A stretch of 64,000 nt of DNA from Alphaproteobacteria bacterium (GTDB taxonomy: Bacteria > Pseudomonadota > Alphaproteobacteria > UBA6615): positions 124,001-188,000 of the forward strand of contig JAKUPN010000001.1 in the NCBI GenBank assembly GCA_022449545.1. Direction: 5' to 3'. Of the stretch, positions 10,029 through 20,674 are shown piece after piece (the first letter of the stretch is position 1; each line of letters starts with the position of its first letter). The translations under genes were made by a program, and so were the position numbers. The notes under the pieces are model-generated. The model saw nothing but the letters and a program-made list of their open reading frames with translations, was not told the DNA's origin and did not search any database.

Positions 10029-11201
10029 CTAGTCTTGAAAATCAGACTTAACTTCTAAATATGCCCAGTCTAGCCAAGGAACTAGTGCTTTCAGATTTTC
10101 CGATTCTACCGTAGCTCCTGCCCAAATACGTAAACCAGGTGGTGCTGAACGATAAGCATTAATATCATAAGCAACCTTTTCGGATTCCAGCAAAGAAGCA
10201 ATAGAACTAGCGGCCTTGGCCCTTTTTTCTTCACTCAAATTCCTGAACCAAGGGTCAATAATTTTTAGGCATACACTCGTCGAGGATCTACAGTTTTTTT
10301 CTTCGGCAAGAAACTCAACCCAGTCGGACTTAGAAACCCATTCACTGAGTATGTTCAAGTTCTTATCACAACGAGAAATTAAGGCGGGCAAACCGCCAAT
10401 ACTTCTTGCCCAAGAAAGAGCGTCTAATTGATCCTCAACACATAGCATTGAAGGAGTGTTAATGGTGCTCCCGTTAAATATTTCTTCATTTATCTTTCCA
10501 TTTTTGGTGAGCCGAAAAATTTTGGGCATCGGCCACAATGGCTCATAAGAAACTAGTCTTTCAGCAGTGCGAGGACTGATAACTAGCATGCCATGTTGGG
10601 CTTCTCCACCTAATACTTTCTGCCATGACCAAGTTACAACATCCAGCTTTTTCCATGGTATATCCATAGCAAAAACAGCAGAGGTAGCATCACATATGGT
10701 TAAGCCTTTTCTTTTATCAGAAATCCAGTCACCATTGGCAATCCTTACACCGGATGTAGTCCCATTCCAAGTGAACACACAATCTCTATCAAAATCAACA
10801 AGTTCTAAGTCAACTAATTGACCATAGGGGGCTTCAAAAACTCTCACATCCTGAAGGTTTAACTCTCTAACAATATCTGAAACCCATCCACTCCCGAAGC
10901 TTTCCCAAGCTAATACATCAACACCTAGTGGCCCTAATAATGACCAAAGAGCCATCTCGACAGCTCCAGTATCAGAAGCAGGAACAATTGCTATTCGATA
11001 ATCTTCTGGAATTCCTAGTATTTCCCGACTTTCATCAATCACCCTTATCAGTTTCGACTTAGGAACCTTAGATCGATGGGATCGACCCAAGTCAGCATTT
11101 GACAACACTCCAACATTCCAGCCAGGACGCTTTGCGCAAGGCCCTGATGAAAAATGGGGATTGGACGGACGAATAGTCGGTTTTATTAGTGTATTTTGCA
11201 T
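10029..11201 (-). CDS. serC: Phosphoserine aminotransferase
   Basis: PLP enzyme converting 3-phosphohydroxypyruvate to phosphoserine (also used in PLP synthesis). 390 aa of the alphaproteobacterial type, starting [22 protein letters not shown]. The PLP lysine is in [12 protein letters not shown], with an N-terminal AKRPGW substrate loop and a [14 protein letters not shown] helix. AAGGGG at 11209-11214 gives a good ribosome site seven bases before ATG 11201, and this site lies inside the serC leader RNA. It forms a two-gene serine operon with serA. Confidence 0.96.
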   Translation of the reverse strand: MQNTLIKPTIRPSNPHFSSGPCAKRPGWNVGVLSNADLGRSHRSKVPKSKLIRVIDESREILGIPEDYRIAIVPASDTGAVEMALWSLLGPLGVDVLAWESFGSGWVSDIVRELNLQDVRVFEAPYGQLVDLELVDFDRDCVFTWNGTTSGVRIANGDWISDKRKGLTICDATSAVFAMDIPWKKLDVVTWSWQKVLGGEAQHGMLVISPRTAERLVSYEPLWPMPKIFRLTKNGKINEEIFNGSTINTPSMLCVEDQLDALSWARSIGGLPALISRCDKNLNILSEWVSKSDWVEFLAEEKNCRSSTSVCLKIIDPWFRNLSEEKRAKAASSIASLLESEKVAYDINAYRSAPPGLRIWAGATVESENLKALVPWLDWAYLEVKSDFQD

Positions 11202-11262
11202 TTAAGCGCCCCTTTCAGAACGCCGCCCCTCGTTGGGGAGGGATGGCCCAGTGACATACCTA
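11202..11262 (-). promoter_or_regulatory. serC leader RNA motif (putative cis-regulatory RNA)
   Basis: Directly upstream of serC the minus-strand RNA holds CCCTCCCCAACGAGGGG, which folds as CCCTC or CCCC paired to GAGGG/GGGG around an AAC-type loop, then GCGGCG and the ribosome site AAAGGGGCGC ending at the ATG. The same pyrimidine run could pair with the AAGGGG ribosome site instead, giving an on/off choice. Position, lineage and the hairpin-over-RBS layout fit the serC RNA motif described from comparative genomics of Alphaproteobacteria. I did not run a covariance model. The ligand of that motif is, to my knowledge, not established. Confidence 0.6.
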
Positions 11263-11432
11263 AACAGTTTCTCGTTAAGGTCAATGGACGCTTTGTCGCA
11301 TGTTACCAAAATAAGTTCAATTTTCACTTAATGCTCAGGTTAAATATTACCCCCTAATCATAAAAGACGTTTATAGTAAAACTTCTAATTTGGAGGGCGA
11401 TGCTATCAATCAAACTAATATTTGAATTTAAT

Positions 11433-11879
11433 CTAATTTTTTTTTCGAACCATAATTATAATCGTAATAATAGCTACTACGCCGCCTTTATTACTTATGG
11501 TATATTGAAAATGCACAATACCGCGATCTGATCTGCTTTTAGATGCTCGGCAATCAGTTATTTCAACTAAAGTATTTAAAACATCCCCTGGCCTGACAGG
11601 CGCCAACCAGTTTATATCCTTCATACCTAGGCCCCCTAGGCTGGTGCCTTGAAGTAGTCCCGTTCTTAACCACTGCCCAGCTGCAATTGCTATTGTTTGA
11701 AACCCGCTCGCTATTAATCCTCCATAGACTGACTTTTCAGCTGCATCTTTATTAATATGAAAAGGTTGAGGGTCATACTTTTCGGCAAACGCTATAATTT
11801 CAGATTCAGAAATTGTTACTGGATCGGTACTGAATATCTGTCCAATATATAAGTCTTCTAAAAATAACCCTGACATCAT
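11433..11879 (-). CDS. MaoC-like dehydratase domain protein (second of a tandem pair)
   Basis: 148 aa hotdog-fold protein with the hydratase-2 signature FAEKYDPQPFH, in which Asp and His form the catalytic dyad that adds water to enoyl-CoA. It is closely similar along its whole length to the gene just upstream: both share IFxTDP, YDPQxFH, GLIASGxQTIA and SLGG. The ATG overlaps the upstream stop as ATGA (11876-11879), so the two proteins are coupled and may pair into one enzyme. Substrate unknown; family members act on short 3-hydroxyacyl-CoAs or mesaconyl-type substrates. Confidence 0.85.
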   Translation of the reverse strand: MMSGLFLEDLYIGQIFSTDPVTISESEIIAFAEKYDPQPFHINKDAAEKSVYGGLIASGFQTIAIAAGQWLRTGLLQGTSLGGLGMKDINWLAPVRPGDVLNTLVEITDCRASKSRSDRGIVHFQYTISNKGGVVAIITIIIMVRKKN

Positions 11880-12334
11880 TTTACCCCTAAACTATGGTGT
11901 CTTAGTAAAAAAGTAGTACTAACAAACTCAACAGCGGGCGATCCATTTGCAGACATCAAAAACTTTAATCTTATTATCCCCCTGTCTTTTTTTGTTTTTG
12001 ACTTACGTACTTCAAGAACTTCAACAGTCGTGGTCAATATATTTTCTGGCCGTACTGGCAAGGTAAATTCGACTTTATCTATACCTGGCCCTCCTAAAGA
12101 TGATTCGGTGAGGTAACCCAGCCGGATAAACTGACCAAATGCTACGGCTATAGTTTGAAGACCACTAGCAATTAAACCCTTATAAGGGCTAGAGATTGCC
12201 TCAACTGGATCCAGGTGAAAACTTTGAGGGTCATAAAGTTTAGCAAATTTTATAATTTCTTCAGTGCTTAAAGATGTTGGATCAGTATCGAATATCTCGC
12301 CAACCCGAAAATCTTCCAAATATTTTGTGGACAA
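11876..12334 (-). CDS. MaoC-like dehydratase domain protein (first of a tandem pair)
   Basis: 152 aa, single hotdog domain, with FAKLYDPQSFH holding the Asp and His expected at the active site. Sequence runs parallel to its downstream neighbour from VGEIFDTDP to DRGI, showing a tandem duplication. Single-hotdog MaoC proteins normally form homodimers; here a heterodimer is possible. No CoA dehydrogenase or thiolase gene adjoins the pair, so the pathway is not shown by context. A gap of about 150 bases separates it from thiD, so it may have its own promoter. Confidence 0.85.
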   Translation of the reverse strand: MSTKYLEDFRVGEIFDTDPTSLSTEEIIKFAKLYDPQSFHLDPVEAISSPYKGLIASGLQTIAVAFGQFIRLGYLTESSLGGPGIDKVEFTLPVRPENILTTTVEVLEVRKSKTKKDRGIIRLKFLMSANGSPAVEFVSTTFLLRHHSLGVK

Positions 12335-12471
12335 TGAAACCTCTTAAACTTTAAACAGCTTTAAAATAAACTCTAAACTCTTTATGTAAACCACGCTAAA
12401 TAGAAGGCTAGTTATTAAAAACTCGCTATTTTATCTGATAAGGTGAGAAAAATTTTATAGTAAAAAAATAA

Positions 12472-13281
12472 CTAAGTAATAATTCTCTTCATATCAACTG
12501 TAACTGAATGATTAACTGGTCCATGCCCAGAACCAAAACCAGGCGCTGTAGTAATCGCAGCCAACAAGTATAACCTTGCGTTAGTTACCGCACGCACAAG
12601 ATCATCTCCCTTAGCAAGCCCCGCTGCAATTGCAGAGGCTAGTGTACAACCAGTTCCATGAGTGTGGAGCGTATTAATCCTTGGACCCGTAAAAGGAATC
12701 ACAGAATCATCCATTAGCAATAAATCATTAATCATAGTTCCTTGAATATGAGCGCCTTTGACTAAAACTGCCTTAGCCCCCATTTTTAGTAGTGCTTCTC
12801 CAGCTTTCTTTTGGGAATTTACGTCTATTACTTCAATTCCAGTTAACATTGATGCTTCTGGAGCGTTTGGCGTCAAAACAGAAGCTAAAGGTATGATTCG
12901 CTTAATTAGCGTACTGCTAGATTCCTCATCTAAAAGTATTGCTCCACCCTTAGCCATCATCACTGGATCAGCAACCAAAGGTATCCCTTCTGCATTTTTC
13001 TCAATTGTATCTGCAACTACATTTATCACATCAATGTTGTGTAACATCCCAGTTTTAATACAATCGGCACCAATATCATCTAAAACAACAACCATTTGTT
13101 TCGCAATAAAGCTAACCTCAACAGGATAAATTTCATGGACCCCCAAGGTGTTTTGTGCTGTCAGGGCAGTAATAGAAGTAGCTGCAAAGCCTCCTAGGGC
13201 ATTAATAGTTTTAATGTCTGCCTGAATACCAGCGCCGCCACCAGAGTCAGAGCCAGCAATAACTAGTACTTTTCCTTTCAT
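12472..13281 (-). CDS. thiD: Hydroxymethylpyrimidine/phosphomethylpyrimidine kinase
   Basis: Bifunctional kinase making HMP-P and then HMP-PP for thiamine synthesis. Ribokinase fold with IAGSDSGGGAGIQADIKT at the N-terminus and THGTGCTLASAIAAGLA carrying the anion hole and catalytic Cys/Asp region. The frame is open to TTG 13293, but ATG 13281 begins MKGKVLVIAGSD as in the family (269 aa). It follows glmM by about 30 bases. The condensing partner thiE is far away at 35971. No TPP riboswitch pattern is visible upstream of either. Confidence 0.93.
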   Translation of the reverse strand: MKGKVLVIAGSDSGGGAGIQADIKTINALGGFAATSITALTAQNTLGVHEIYPVEVSFIAKQMVVVLDDIGADCIKTGMLHNIDVINVVADTIEKNAEGIPLVADPVMMAKGGAILLDEESSSTLIKRIIPLASVLTPNAPEASMLTGIEVIDVNSQKKAGEALLKMGAKAVLVKGAHIQGTMINDLLLMDDSVIPFTGPRINTLHTHGTGCTLASAIAAGLAKGDDLVRAVTNARLYLLAAITTAPGFGSGHGPVNHSVTVDMKRIIT

Positions 13282-13313
13282 TTCAGCCAACAACCTAAAA
13301 ATTATTTATTTGA

Positions 13314-14666
13314 TTAGTTTTTAATAGCATTACGTTCCAAAACTTCTCCTATATCATCCACAATTAACTTAATTTTAGATTTTTCTTTGCCCTCAGCCAT
13401 TATCCGAATAACTGGCTCAGTTCCAGAAGGCCTTATTAATAAGCGACCTTCGCTTCCCAGAATAGCTTCTTTCTGATTTATCACCTTTTTAACTTCTTCG
13501 TCATCAAGGACCTTGGAATCGCTAACAACAACGTTTTTTAGCACCTGAGGATAGGGTTTAAAAACATGGCCTATCTTACTTAATGGATCTCCACTTTCGA
13601 CAGCAATGGCCGCCACTTGCAAAGCAGCTATCAGCCCATCCCCCGTTGTAGAGTAATCACTGAGAACTATATGACCTGACTGTTCTCCACCAACATTATA
13701 ACCATTTTTTCTCATATGATCTAAGACATACCGATCGCCTACTTGAGTTCTAATTAGTTCTAAACCTATGTTTTTAAAATATTTATCAAGCCCCATATTG
13801 GACATAACGGTAGCAACAACACCGCCTCCATTTAATTCGCCACTTTTGTGCCATTTTGTAGCTATTAGTGCCATTACTTGGTCACCATCTAGAACAGCAC
13901 CATTTTCATCAGAAACTATTAATCTATCCGCATCACCATCAAGGGCAAAACCAAGATGAGCATTACACTCCCGAACCATATCTTGCATGCTAGTTGTAGC
14001 TGTTGCACCGAAATTTTCGTTAATATTTAATCCGTTTGGCTCAATAGCAATAGAAATTACTTCTGCCCCAAGTTCATGTAAGACTTGGGGTGCCACTCTG
14101 TAAGCCGCTCCGTGTGCGCAATCTATAACGATCTTTAAACCATCAAGGCTAAGCCCACGTGGAAAAGTATGTTTTATAAATTCAATATATCTTCCCGAAG
14201 CGTCTTCAAGCCGGCGAGCCCGACCAATATTAGCTGGCCGAGCTAGCTGCTGCCCATGCTCACTCTTAAGCAGTTGTTCTATCTCTTCTTCAACAGAATC
14301 AGATAATTTGTAACCATCCGGCCCAAATAATTTTATTCCATTATCCTCAAATGGGTTATGAGAGGCTGATATCATAACACCTACATCAGCTCTTAAAGAT
14401 CTTGTTAACATGGCCACTGCTGGTGTGGGCATAGGCCCAACTAATACGACGTCCATGCCAACAGAAATAAAGCCGGACTGCATGGCTGGCTCGAGCATAT
14501 AATTGCTTAGTCTTGTATCTTTTCCAATTATTGCCAGCGGTCGATGCTCACCTCTAGAAAAATACTTACCTGCCGCCATAGCAACACCTAGGGCAGTTTC
14601 AGCTGTCATAGGCTCGACGTTAGATTTACCTCGAATTCCATCAGTACCAAAAAGCCCACGTTTCAT
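13314..14666 (-). CDS. glmM: Phosphoglucosamine mutase
   Basis: Interconverts glucosamine-6-P and glucosamine-1-P for UDP-GlcNAc, peptidoglycan and lipid A. 450 aa from ATG 14666 ([13 protein letters not shown]); an upstream ATG at 14714 would add 16 residues with no family match. Seen: the phosphoserine loop [17 protein letters not shown], metal loop DGDADRL, sugar-binding GEQSGHI and the phosphate-binding [15 protein letters not shown]. It follows folP and ftsH in the order conserved in alphaproteobacteria. Confidence 0.96.
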   Translation of the reverse strand: MKRGLFGTDGIRGKSNVEPMTAETALGVAMAAGKYFSRGEHRPLAIIGKDTRLSNYMLEPAMQSGFISVGMDVVLVGPMPTPAVAMLTRSLRADVGVMISASHNPFEDNGIKLFGPDGYKLSDSVEEEIEQLLKSEHGQQLARPANIGRARRLEDASGRYIEFIKHTFPRGLSLDGLKIVIDCAHGAAYRVAPQVLHELGAEVISIAIEPNGLNINENFGATATTSMQDMVRECNAHLGFALDGDADRLIVSDENGAVLDGDQVMALIATKWHKSGELNGGGVVATVMSNMGLDKYFKNIGLELIRTQVGDRYVLDHMRKNGYNVGGEQSGHIVLSDYSTTGDGLIAALQVAAIAVESGDPLSKIGHVFKPYPQVLKNVVVSDSKVLDDEEVKKVINQKEAILGSEGRLLIRPSGTEPVIRIMAEGKEKSKIKLIVDDIGEVLERNAIKN

Positions 14667-14744
14667 TTTTACATCTAATTTCACAACTAAGTTCACTTTT
14701 TTTAAGGAAATCACAATTCTAATAATTAAGAAATTCGGATTACT

Positions 14745-15848
14745 TTATCTTTCCATGACTATTTTATGCCACGTATTAAGAGCTTGAAGAGTTTCTGAAA
14801 CATCATGCACTCTTAAAATATTTACGCCCTGATTTAAAGCAGCTATCAAAGCAGTTAATGAGCCTACCAATCTTCTGTCAGACCCTTCTGTCTCAGAGAC
14901 TGAATCAATAAAGCTTTTTCTAGAGACACCTATAGCCAAGCCACAACCAAGACCTTGAAAAATTGACAGAGACGAGATCAACTCTACATTATGTTTTACA
15001 GATTTTCCAAAACCAACGCCAGGATCCACACAAATTCTTTTGCGCTCTATACCGGCCTCTACGCAATGATTAATCCTGTCATAAAGCATGTCATAAACAT
15101 CTAAAACAACATTTTTATAAATTGGTTCATTCTGCATAGTTTCTGGTAATCCTCGCATATGCATTAAAATAACATCTACATCATTATTTGCCACTACACT
15201 AAGTGATTCGGTATCATGTATCAGAGCTGATACATCATTAATGACCTTTGCTCCTGCATCTATTACTTGTCTCATAACTTCGCTATGCCTTGTGTCAACA
15301 GAAACTACAATACCATCTTCTGATAGCGCCTTAACAACGGGCATCACCCTTGATAGTTCTTCATCTAAAGACACCTCTTTTGACCCAGGTCGAGTTGATT
15401 CTCCCCCTACATCAATTATATCTGCCCCAGCTGAATGTAGTGCTCTTGCATGAGATATAGCCGCCTCAGTTGTTTCATAGAGGCCTCCATCGTAGAAACT
15501 ATCTGGGGTAATATTTAAAACACCTAGTATACGCGGCTTATAGTCAAGACCCGATAAAGAAAATCCAGCAAAGCTATCTCGCGATTCTATAAAATGCTCT
15601 AAGCATGTAGTAACATTTGCCTTATTGTTTGTACAAAAATTTCTAAAGTTATCTTTTAGATCTTCTACCCTAGATATTTCACTATCTATATTACCGTCAA
15701 TGTCACGGGCCATCATCTCAGCATGTGAAAAGGAAAGTGGACCACCTGCTAATTTATAAGCCTGCCCCATTGAAGTAAGCTGATTCGCAATACTTCCAAA
15801 CAGTATTCCCACAGGTCGAATATAAGATTTTTTGTTATTATGAGACAT
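14745..15848 (-). CDS. folP: Dihydropteroate synthase with N-terminal extension
   Basis: Condenses hydroxymethyl-dihydropterin diphosphate with p-aminobenzoate in folate synthesis; the sulfonamide target. TIM-barrel motifs: ILGVLNITPDSFYDGG from about residue 108, GADIIDVGGESTRPGS, CVDPGVGFGKS and GVSRKSFID. The 367 aa length exceeds the usual 270-290 because about 100 residues precede the barrel (YIRPVGILFGS, LAGGPLSFSHAEMM). Similar extensions occur in other alphaproteobacterial FolP proteins, so I take the start as real. Situated between ftsH and glmM. Confidence 0.93.
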   Translation of the reverse strand: MSHNNKKSYIRPVGILFGSIANQLTSMGQAYKLAGGPLSFSHAEMMARDIDGNIDSEISRVEDLKDNFRNFCTNNKANVTTCLEHFIESRDSFAGFSLSGLDYKPRILGVLNITPDSFYDGGLYETTEAAISHARALHSAGADIIDVGGESTRPGSKEVSLDEELSRVMPVVKALSEDGIVVSVDTRHSEVMRQVIDAGAKVINDVSALIHDTESLSVVANNDVDVILMHMRGLPETMQNEPIYKNVVLDVYDMLYDRINHCVEAGIERKRICVDPGVGFGKSVKHNVELISSLSIFQGLGCGLAIGVSRKSFIDSVSETEGSDRRLVGSLTALIAALNQGVNILRVHDVSETLQALNTWHKIVMER

Positions 15849-15909
15849 TAAGTCTGACGATCGATAGGCTACCGCCCCAAGTAAACTGATTTTGGGTTAC
15901 TATCCGATT

Positions 15910-17850
15910 TTACCCCTGAGGCTGAGGTTCAGGTTCGAAACCATTATTGGGTTTATCTTTCTTTCCTTGACTTCCACTAGAAGGCACAGAGGAGCGAGAA
16001 CGATCACCTAAGTTTTCATCATCTGAATCAGCCCTGTCAATTTGTCCACCCTCAAGTAAATGACGCACTTCTTCGCCTGAAAGGGTTTCATATTCAAGTA
16101 ATGCCTTCCCAATAACGTGTAATTCATGAATATTTTCTGTCAAAACATTTCGAGCTTTAGATTCACCAGCCTCCACAAGGGTTCGAATTTCTTCATCAAT
16201 TATCTTAGCTGTAGCCTCTGAGACATTTTTCTGCTGAGAGACCGAGTGACCCAGAAAGACCTCTTCTTGGTTGTCCTCATACCTCAAGGGACCAAGTTTA
16301 TCACTAAACCCGTACTCAGTAATCATACTACGGGCAAGATTAGTTGCCTCTTTAATATCGTTAGACGCACCAGTTGTTACCTTTTCTCTGCCAAAAATTA
16401 GTTCCTCTGCAATACGACCGCCAAACATCATTGCTATTCTAGCTTCAAGCTCAAATTTTGAATACGAATAACGATCCCTTTCAGGAAGGGACATTGTTAC
16501 ACCTAGAGCTCTTCCACGAGGAATAATTGTAACTTTATGTAACGGATCACACCCTTCGACGTGTAATCCCACCAATGCATGACCAGCTTCATGGTAAGCG
16601 GTATTTCGTTTTTCTTCTTCGCTCATAACCATAGAGCGTCTTTCGGCTCCCATCATTACTTTATCTTTGGCCTCTTCAAACTCCGCCATGGTAACCATAC
16701 GTCTTCCTTTTCGAGCGGATAATAATGCTGCCTCATTTACTAAATTAGCAAGATCAGCGCCCGAAAAACCTGGGGTTCCACGAGCTATGACCTTAGCTTC
16801 AACGTCTGGTGCTAGAGGAACCTTTCGCATATGAACTTTGAGAATTTTTTCGCGGCCTATAATATCAGGATTTGGAACTACTACTTGGCGATCAAACCTG
16901 CCTGGGCGGAGCAACGCGGGGTCAAGAACATCAGGTCTGTTTGTTGCAGCAACTAAGATGACCCCCTCAGAACTTTCAAATCCATCCATTTCAACTAATA
17001 ATTGATTAAGGGTTTGTTCTCTCTCATCGTTTCCTCCTCCAAGGCCTGCTCCACGATGCCGCCCTACTGCATCAAGTTCATCCACAAATATGATGCAGGG
17101 TGCATTTTTTTTGCCCTGTTCAAACATATCTCTAACGCGACTCGCGCCTACTCCAACAAACATTTCAACAAAATCAGAGCCGGATATAGTAAAAAATGGA
17201 ACATTAGCTTCACCTGCAATGGCTCTAGCCAAGAGGGTTTTACCCGTGCCAGGAGGACCAACAAGCAAAACTCCTTTCGGAATTTTACCTCCGAGTCTTT
17301 GAAACTTTTGCGGATCCCTCAGAAATTCAACCACTTCCTCTACTTCTTGCTTAGCCTCTTCAACGCCAGCTACATCCTCGAAGGTCACACGTCCAGAATG
17401 TTCTGTTAATAATTTGGCTCGTGATTTTCCAAAACCCATTGCGCCGCGACCACCGCCACCTTGCATTTGGCGCATAAATAGTATCCATATGCCAACGATT
17501 ACAATAAATGGAAGCCAGGTGAGCAAGTGTCCCAATATCGGATTAATAGATTTTTGAGGAGTCGCTGTTATTTTAACTCCTTGATCTGTTAACCGCTGAA
17601 CAAGTTGAGGATCATCCGGAGCATATGTTTTAAAAGGAACTTGGTTTTGAAGTCTTCCTTGAATATCATTGCCCTGTATTGTGACTTCTGAAACTTGTCC
17701 TGATTCAACTTGGGCTAGAAAATCTGAGAAAGCCAACTTCTGTTCATTCCCATTACGTCCAGAACCTTGAAATAGGTTAAAAAGCCCCACGACGAGCAAT
17801 GCAATAATTACCCAAAGTACGATATTTTTACCTATATTTTTCAACTTCAT
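15910..17850 (-). CDS. ftsH: ATP-dependent zinc metalloprotease FtsH
   Basis: Membrane-anchored AAA+ protease degrading misassembled membrane proteins and regulators such as LpxC and RpoH. 646 aa. Two membrane helices at about 9-27 and 108-126 flank a small periplasmic domain. Walker A GPPGTGKT is at 198-205, Walker [13 protein letters not shown] region [18 protein letters not shown], and the zinc motif HEAGH near 420. The C-terminus is acidic then Pro/Gly-rich (PQPQG). It follows tilS in the usual order. Confidence 0.98.
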   Translation of the reverse strand: MKLKNIGKNIVLWVIIALLVVGLFNLFQGSGRNGNEQKLAFSDFLAQVESGQVSEVTIQGNDIQGRLQNQVPFKTYAPDDPQLVQRLTDQGVKITATPQKSINPILGHLLTWLPFIVIVGIWILFMRQMQGGGGRGAMGFGKSRAKLLTEHSGRVTFEDVAGVEEAKQEVEEVVEFLRDPQKFQRLGGKIPKGVLLVGPPGTGKTLLARAIAGEANVPFFTISGSDFVEMFVGVGASRVRDMFEQGKKNAPCIIFVDELDAVGRHRGAGLGGGNDEREQTLNQLLVEMDGFESSEGVILVAATNRPDVLDPALLRPGRFDRQVVVPNPDIIGREKILKVHMRKVPLAPDVEAKVIARGTPGFSGADLANLVNEAALLSARKGRRMVTMAEFEEAKDKVMMGAERRSMVMSEEEKRNTAYHEAGHALVGLHVEGCDPLHKVTIIPRGRALGVTMSLPERDRYSYSKFELEARIAMMFGGRIAEELIFGREKVTTGASNDIKEATNLARSMITEYGFSDKLGPLRYEDNQEEVFLGHSVSQQKNVSEATAKIIDEEIRTLVEAGESKARNVLTENIHELHVIGKALLEYETLSGEEVRHLLEGGQIDRADSDDENLGDRSRSSVPSSGSQGKKDKPNNGFEPEPQPQG

Positions 17851-18008
17851 TCTCCATTAACTCTTTCGATATTATGTTCATAAACTGCTATTCTAGTAAA
17901 AGAAATAATACATATCGAAGCTCACAACAAATAACCTAGAGATCAAATAGGGATTAAGTTCGTCTTTGACAATGCCCCGTACAACAAATCAAGTATATAT
18001 TTTTTAAG

Positions 18009-19343
18009 TTAAACCCTTCCAAATTTGGCAGATGCCATCGCAGATGGGGGAGCCCATCTTATACTAAAGTTCACTTTATCCAAGGCTTTTATCTTCTTTT
18101 TATAACCTAGATGCGGTACTGCTACCACAGTATCACCGTACCAAATTGAAGGTAAAGAGAGACGGGCTTCAAATGGTATTAACGTTTGTTTCAAGTTGGA
18201 ATCATCACTAATAATTTGAGCCCAACCTGCCTTATGCACGGCAGCAATTCTCAAGTCCAAAGTTAAATCTTGTTTAGTGCTTATAATGAAACGATTATCC
18301 CAGAGGGTTTCTTTCCTATCTCGTAAAATCATATCTGGCCCTAATCTTGCCAACTCCCTAATTACATAAATATTTCTTTTCTGCCCTAAAATTCGACATC
18401 CAGCTAAAGTACAGTCATGAAACTCACTATCATTTATCAAGTTTTTAACAAGACTTTTAATTTGTCTTAAGCGTGGAGGATAGTAACGTGCAGCAACAGT
18501 CATTATCGTTTTGGATAAAACTCTCTCAAGGTTCTGGGTATTTGCAGCATCTAGTTGATCTAGATCAATTTTAATAAAAGCTGCAGGGTTAAAACTCAGA
18601 GCCCTCGCAGCTATACGAGCTGTTTCGATCTCACCTTTAATTCTGATACTTGCTGAGTTCTGCGCAAGTACCAATGCTTTGTCTAGGATTGACTCTTTAA
18701 TCTCGGCACGCAGTCTTCCCCTAGCTGTTTTAGTATTCATATTACTGGGATCATCTACCCATTTTTGATCTAAGGCTTCAAGAGTAGCAACTAAACGGGG
18801 TTTAGAAATCTTTAAAAAAGGTCTTAATATTCGAACATCTTTTTTTTCGTAAATAGCCGCCATTGCGGCAAGTCCATTAGAACCACTTGAGCCTTCTTGA
18901 CGGATTAAAACTGTTTCTGCTTGGTCATTTTGATGGTGACCGACAAGTAGGTGTAAAATATTTTTATTACGGCAAAATTCTTCTAAAATCTTATACCTTG
19001 CTATGCGTGCTGCTGCTTGTATTCCACTTCGTGGGTAAGGGCCATCCCACTCGATTATTTCATGAGACATGTTATAAGATCTCAACCAATTACCCACCTG
19101 CCTAGCTTCAACCTCTGATTCTTTTCTTAATTTGTGGTCCACTGTTAATACATGGAGTTTTCCACCCCTTTTTTTGACCCAACGGTTTGAGAGAATAGCT
19201 AAACACAAACTGTCACTTCCTCCAGAGACAGCTACAGCAATCTCAGGACTTGACTCAAATGGGCCTAAACTCTCCATACATTTGTTGAACTCATCATCAG
19301 AAATGATGGAAGAAATGCTTGAAACTTGACAATTCTCATACAT
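18009..19343 (-). CDS. tilS: tRNA(Ile)-lysidine synthetase
   Basis: ATP-dependent enzyme that puts lysine on C34 of tRNA-Ile(CAU), changing codon reading from AUG to AUA; essential. The N-type ATP pyrophosphatase loop SGGSDSLCLAIL is at about 40-51, and VGHHQNDQAETVLIR and GSSGSNGLAAM are the other family motifs. 444 aa. The C-terminal part is divergent, as is usual. Sits between cpoB and ftsH. The start ATG 19343 leaves a 37-residue leader before the P-loop. Confidence 0.93.
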   Translation of the reverse strand: MYENCQVSSISSIISDDEFNKCMESLGPFESSPEIAVAVSGGSDSLCLAILSNRWVKKRGGKLHVLTVDHKLRKESEVEARQVGNWLRSYNMSHEIIEWDGPYPRSGIQAAARIARYKILEEFCRNKNILHLLVGHHQNDQAETVLIRQEGSSGSNGLAAMAAIYEKKDVRILRPFLKISKPRLVATLEALDQKWVDDPSNMNTKTARGRLRAEIKESILDKALVLAQNSASIRIKGEIETARIAARALSFNPAAFIKIDLDQLDAANTQNLERVLSKTIMTVAARYYPPRLRQIKSLVKNLINDSEFHDCTLAGCRILGQKRNIYVIRELARLGPDMILRDRKETLWDNRFIISTKQDLTLDLRIAAVHKAGWAQIISDDSNLKQTLIPFEARLSLPSIWYGDTVVAVPHLGYKKKIKALDKVNFSIRWAPPSAMASAKFGRV

Positions 19344-19380
19344 CTTAATAGGTATCTTGATATTTGTTGGTCTAGCAAAG

Positions 19381-20412
19381 TTAATTGCATTTCAATTTTA
19401 GACGTTCTGTTTTTGTACGCTGCTGAATGCTGGACGGCGAATTCGGGTACTCTTTGATTAACTTATCTAGGGTGATGCAAGCATCTTCAACTCGCTTAAG
19501 AGCTGCTAATGACATGCCCAATTTTAATAAGTTATCTGGAGCTTTTTTATTCTTTGGGTAGCGCTGAAAACCTTCAGCAAATGTTCTAGCAGCAGACGCA
19601 AAGTCCTCTCTCACATAAAAAGTTTCACCCAACCAATAATGTGCATTACCTGAAAGTTCGTTTCCAGGATATGTATCAACAAATGCTTTTAGAGCTTTTT
19701 CGGCACCAGCATAATCCCTTCTGATCAGAAAACCCCTAGCATATTTATATCTATCCTGCATTGAACCAGCAGGCAGCATAGGTCCCTTAAAATTTGTATT
19801 TTTTTCCGGCTGATCAGTGTTTAAACCACCCTGTTTCAGCTTGTTTTGTGCAGCTTTTATCTGTTCTGGTGTCAATGTTCCTAATCTAGCGTTATTACTA
19901 ATAGGCTGACTTTCATCACTAGTTTCAGTTTGTTTAATAGAAACAGAGCTGTCATTTTCTGTAGAATTAGATGCTACTTTTTGGTTTTTACCTTCTTTAC
20001 TAACAGTTTCAGCGGATTTAACTACTGCCTCTTCTAGAGCTCGAAGGCGATAATCAACGTCAGCGACGAGTTTATCAAGCCGCCCTTTAACAAGGTCAAT
20101 TTTATGACCCAACTCCTCAAATTGCCCTGTTAAACCTCTAACTTGTTCATCTAGCTGACTCGATTTTACCTGTAATTGCGAAACAGCAGCCGATGGTTCC
20201 TTGCCCATAATTTTGGGAGCAGGTTTATTTGACGACTTTGCTGTATTGGGTTCACCACGATATAAGTTTCTTTCTAACGCCTGAATTTGTCTATTCATAC
20301 GAGTTATTTCGTCTATTAGAGGCTGCACATCATTAGACTGAGCCAAGACAACAGTGCAAAAAGCAAATGGTGCTAGTAAATTAAGAAATAAAAATTGTGT
20401 CGTATTCCGCAT
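19381..20412 (-). CDS. cpoB: Cell division coordinator CpoB (YbgF)
   Basis: Periplasmic Tol-associated protein that coordinates peptidoglycan synthesis with outer-membrane constriction. From ATG 20412 (343 aa): signal peptide 1-24 ending in VVLA, a coiled-coil region with Gln/Leu heptads (LQVKSSQLDEQVRGLTGQ), a low-complexity Ser/Asn/Lys linker, then C-terminal TPR repeats starting YKYARGFLIRRDYAGAEKAL. A frame upstream to 20457 would put 15 polar residues before the signal peptide, so the internal ATG is preferred. Last gene of the Tol-Pal set. Confidence 0.92.
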   Translation of the reverse strand: MRNTTQFLFLNLLAPFAFCTVVLAQSNDVQPLIDEITRMNRQIQALERNLYRGEPNTAKSSNKPAPKIMGKEPSAAVSQLQVKSSQLDEQVRGLTGQFEELGHKIDLVKGRLDKLVADVDYRLRALEEAVVKSAETVSKEGKNQKVASNSTENDSSVSIKQTETSDESQPISNNARLGTLTPEQIKAAQNKLKQGGLNTDQPEKNTNFKGPMLPAGSMQDRYKYARGFLIRRDYAGAEKALKAFVDTYPGNELSGNAHYWLGETFYVREDFASAARTFAEGFQRYPKNKKAPDNLLKLGMSLAALKRVEDACITLDKLIKEYPNSPSSIQQRTKTERLKLKCN

Positions 20413-20674
20413 TATTTTTTCTTTTTTTAGAGCTGAAAAGTAGCAAGGTGCATTCATGGCACCACCCTCAAATTGTTTAAGTTATTTGTATGGTAATCGG
20501 TAAATTAACCATTCACTTGCCTAATGCCTCTAAATTGCTTCCAAAATTAGACTAAACTAAGGCATTCTGGGAAGGCATATAAACCCCACCAAATTAGCAA
20601 CAGAGCTTAAGTGGTTTTAATACAGGGGATAAACCTTGAAAAACCTGCTCATACGGCTTGGCTGAATCAATTAG

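Noticed and set aside
17002-17409. 135-aa plus-strand frame
   Set aside because: It is antisense to the AAA+ domain of ftsH, has no family match and no ribosome site.
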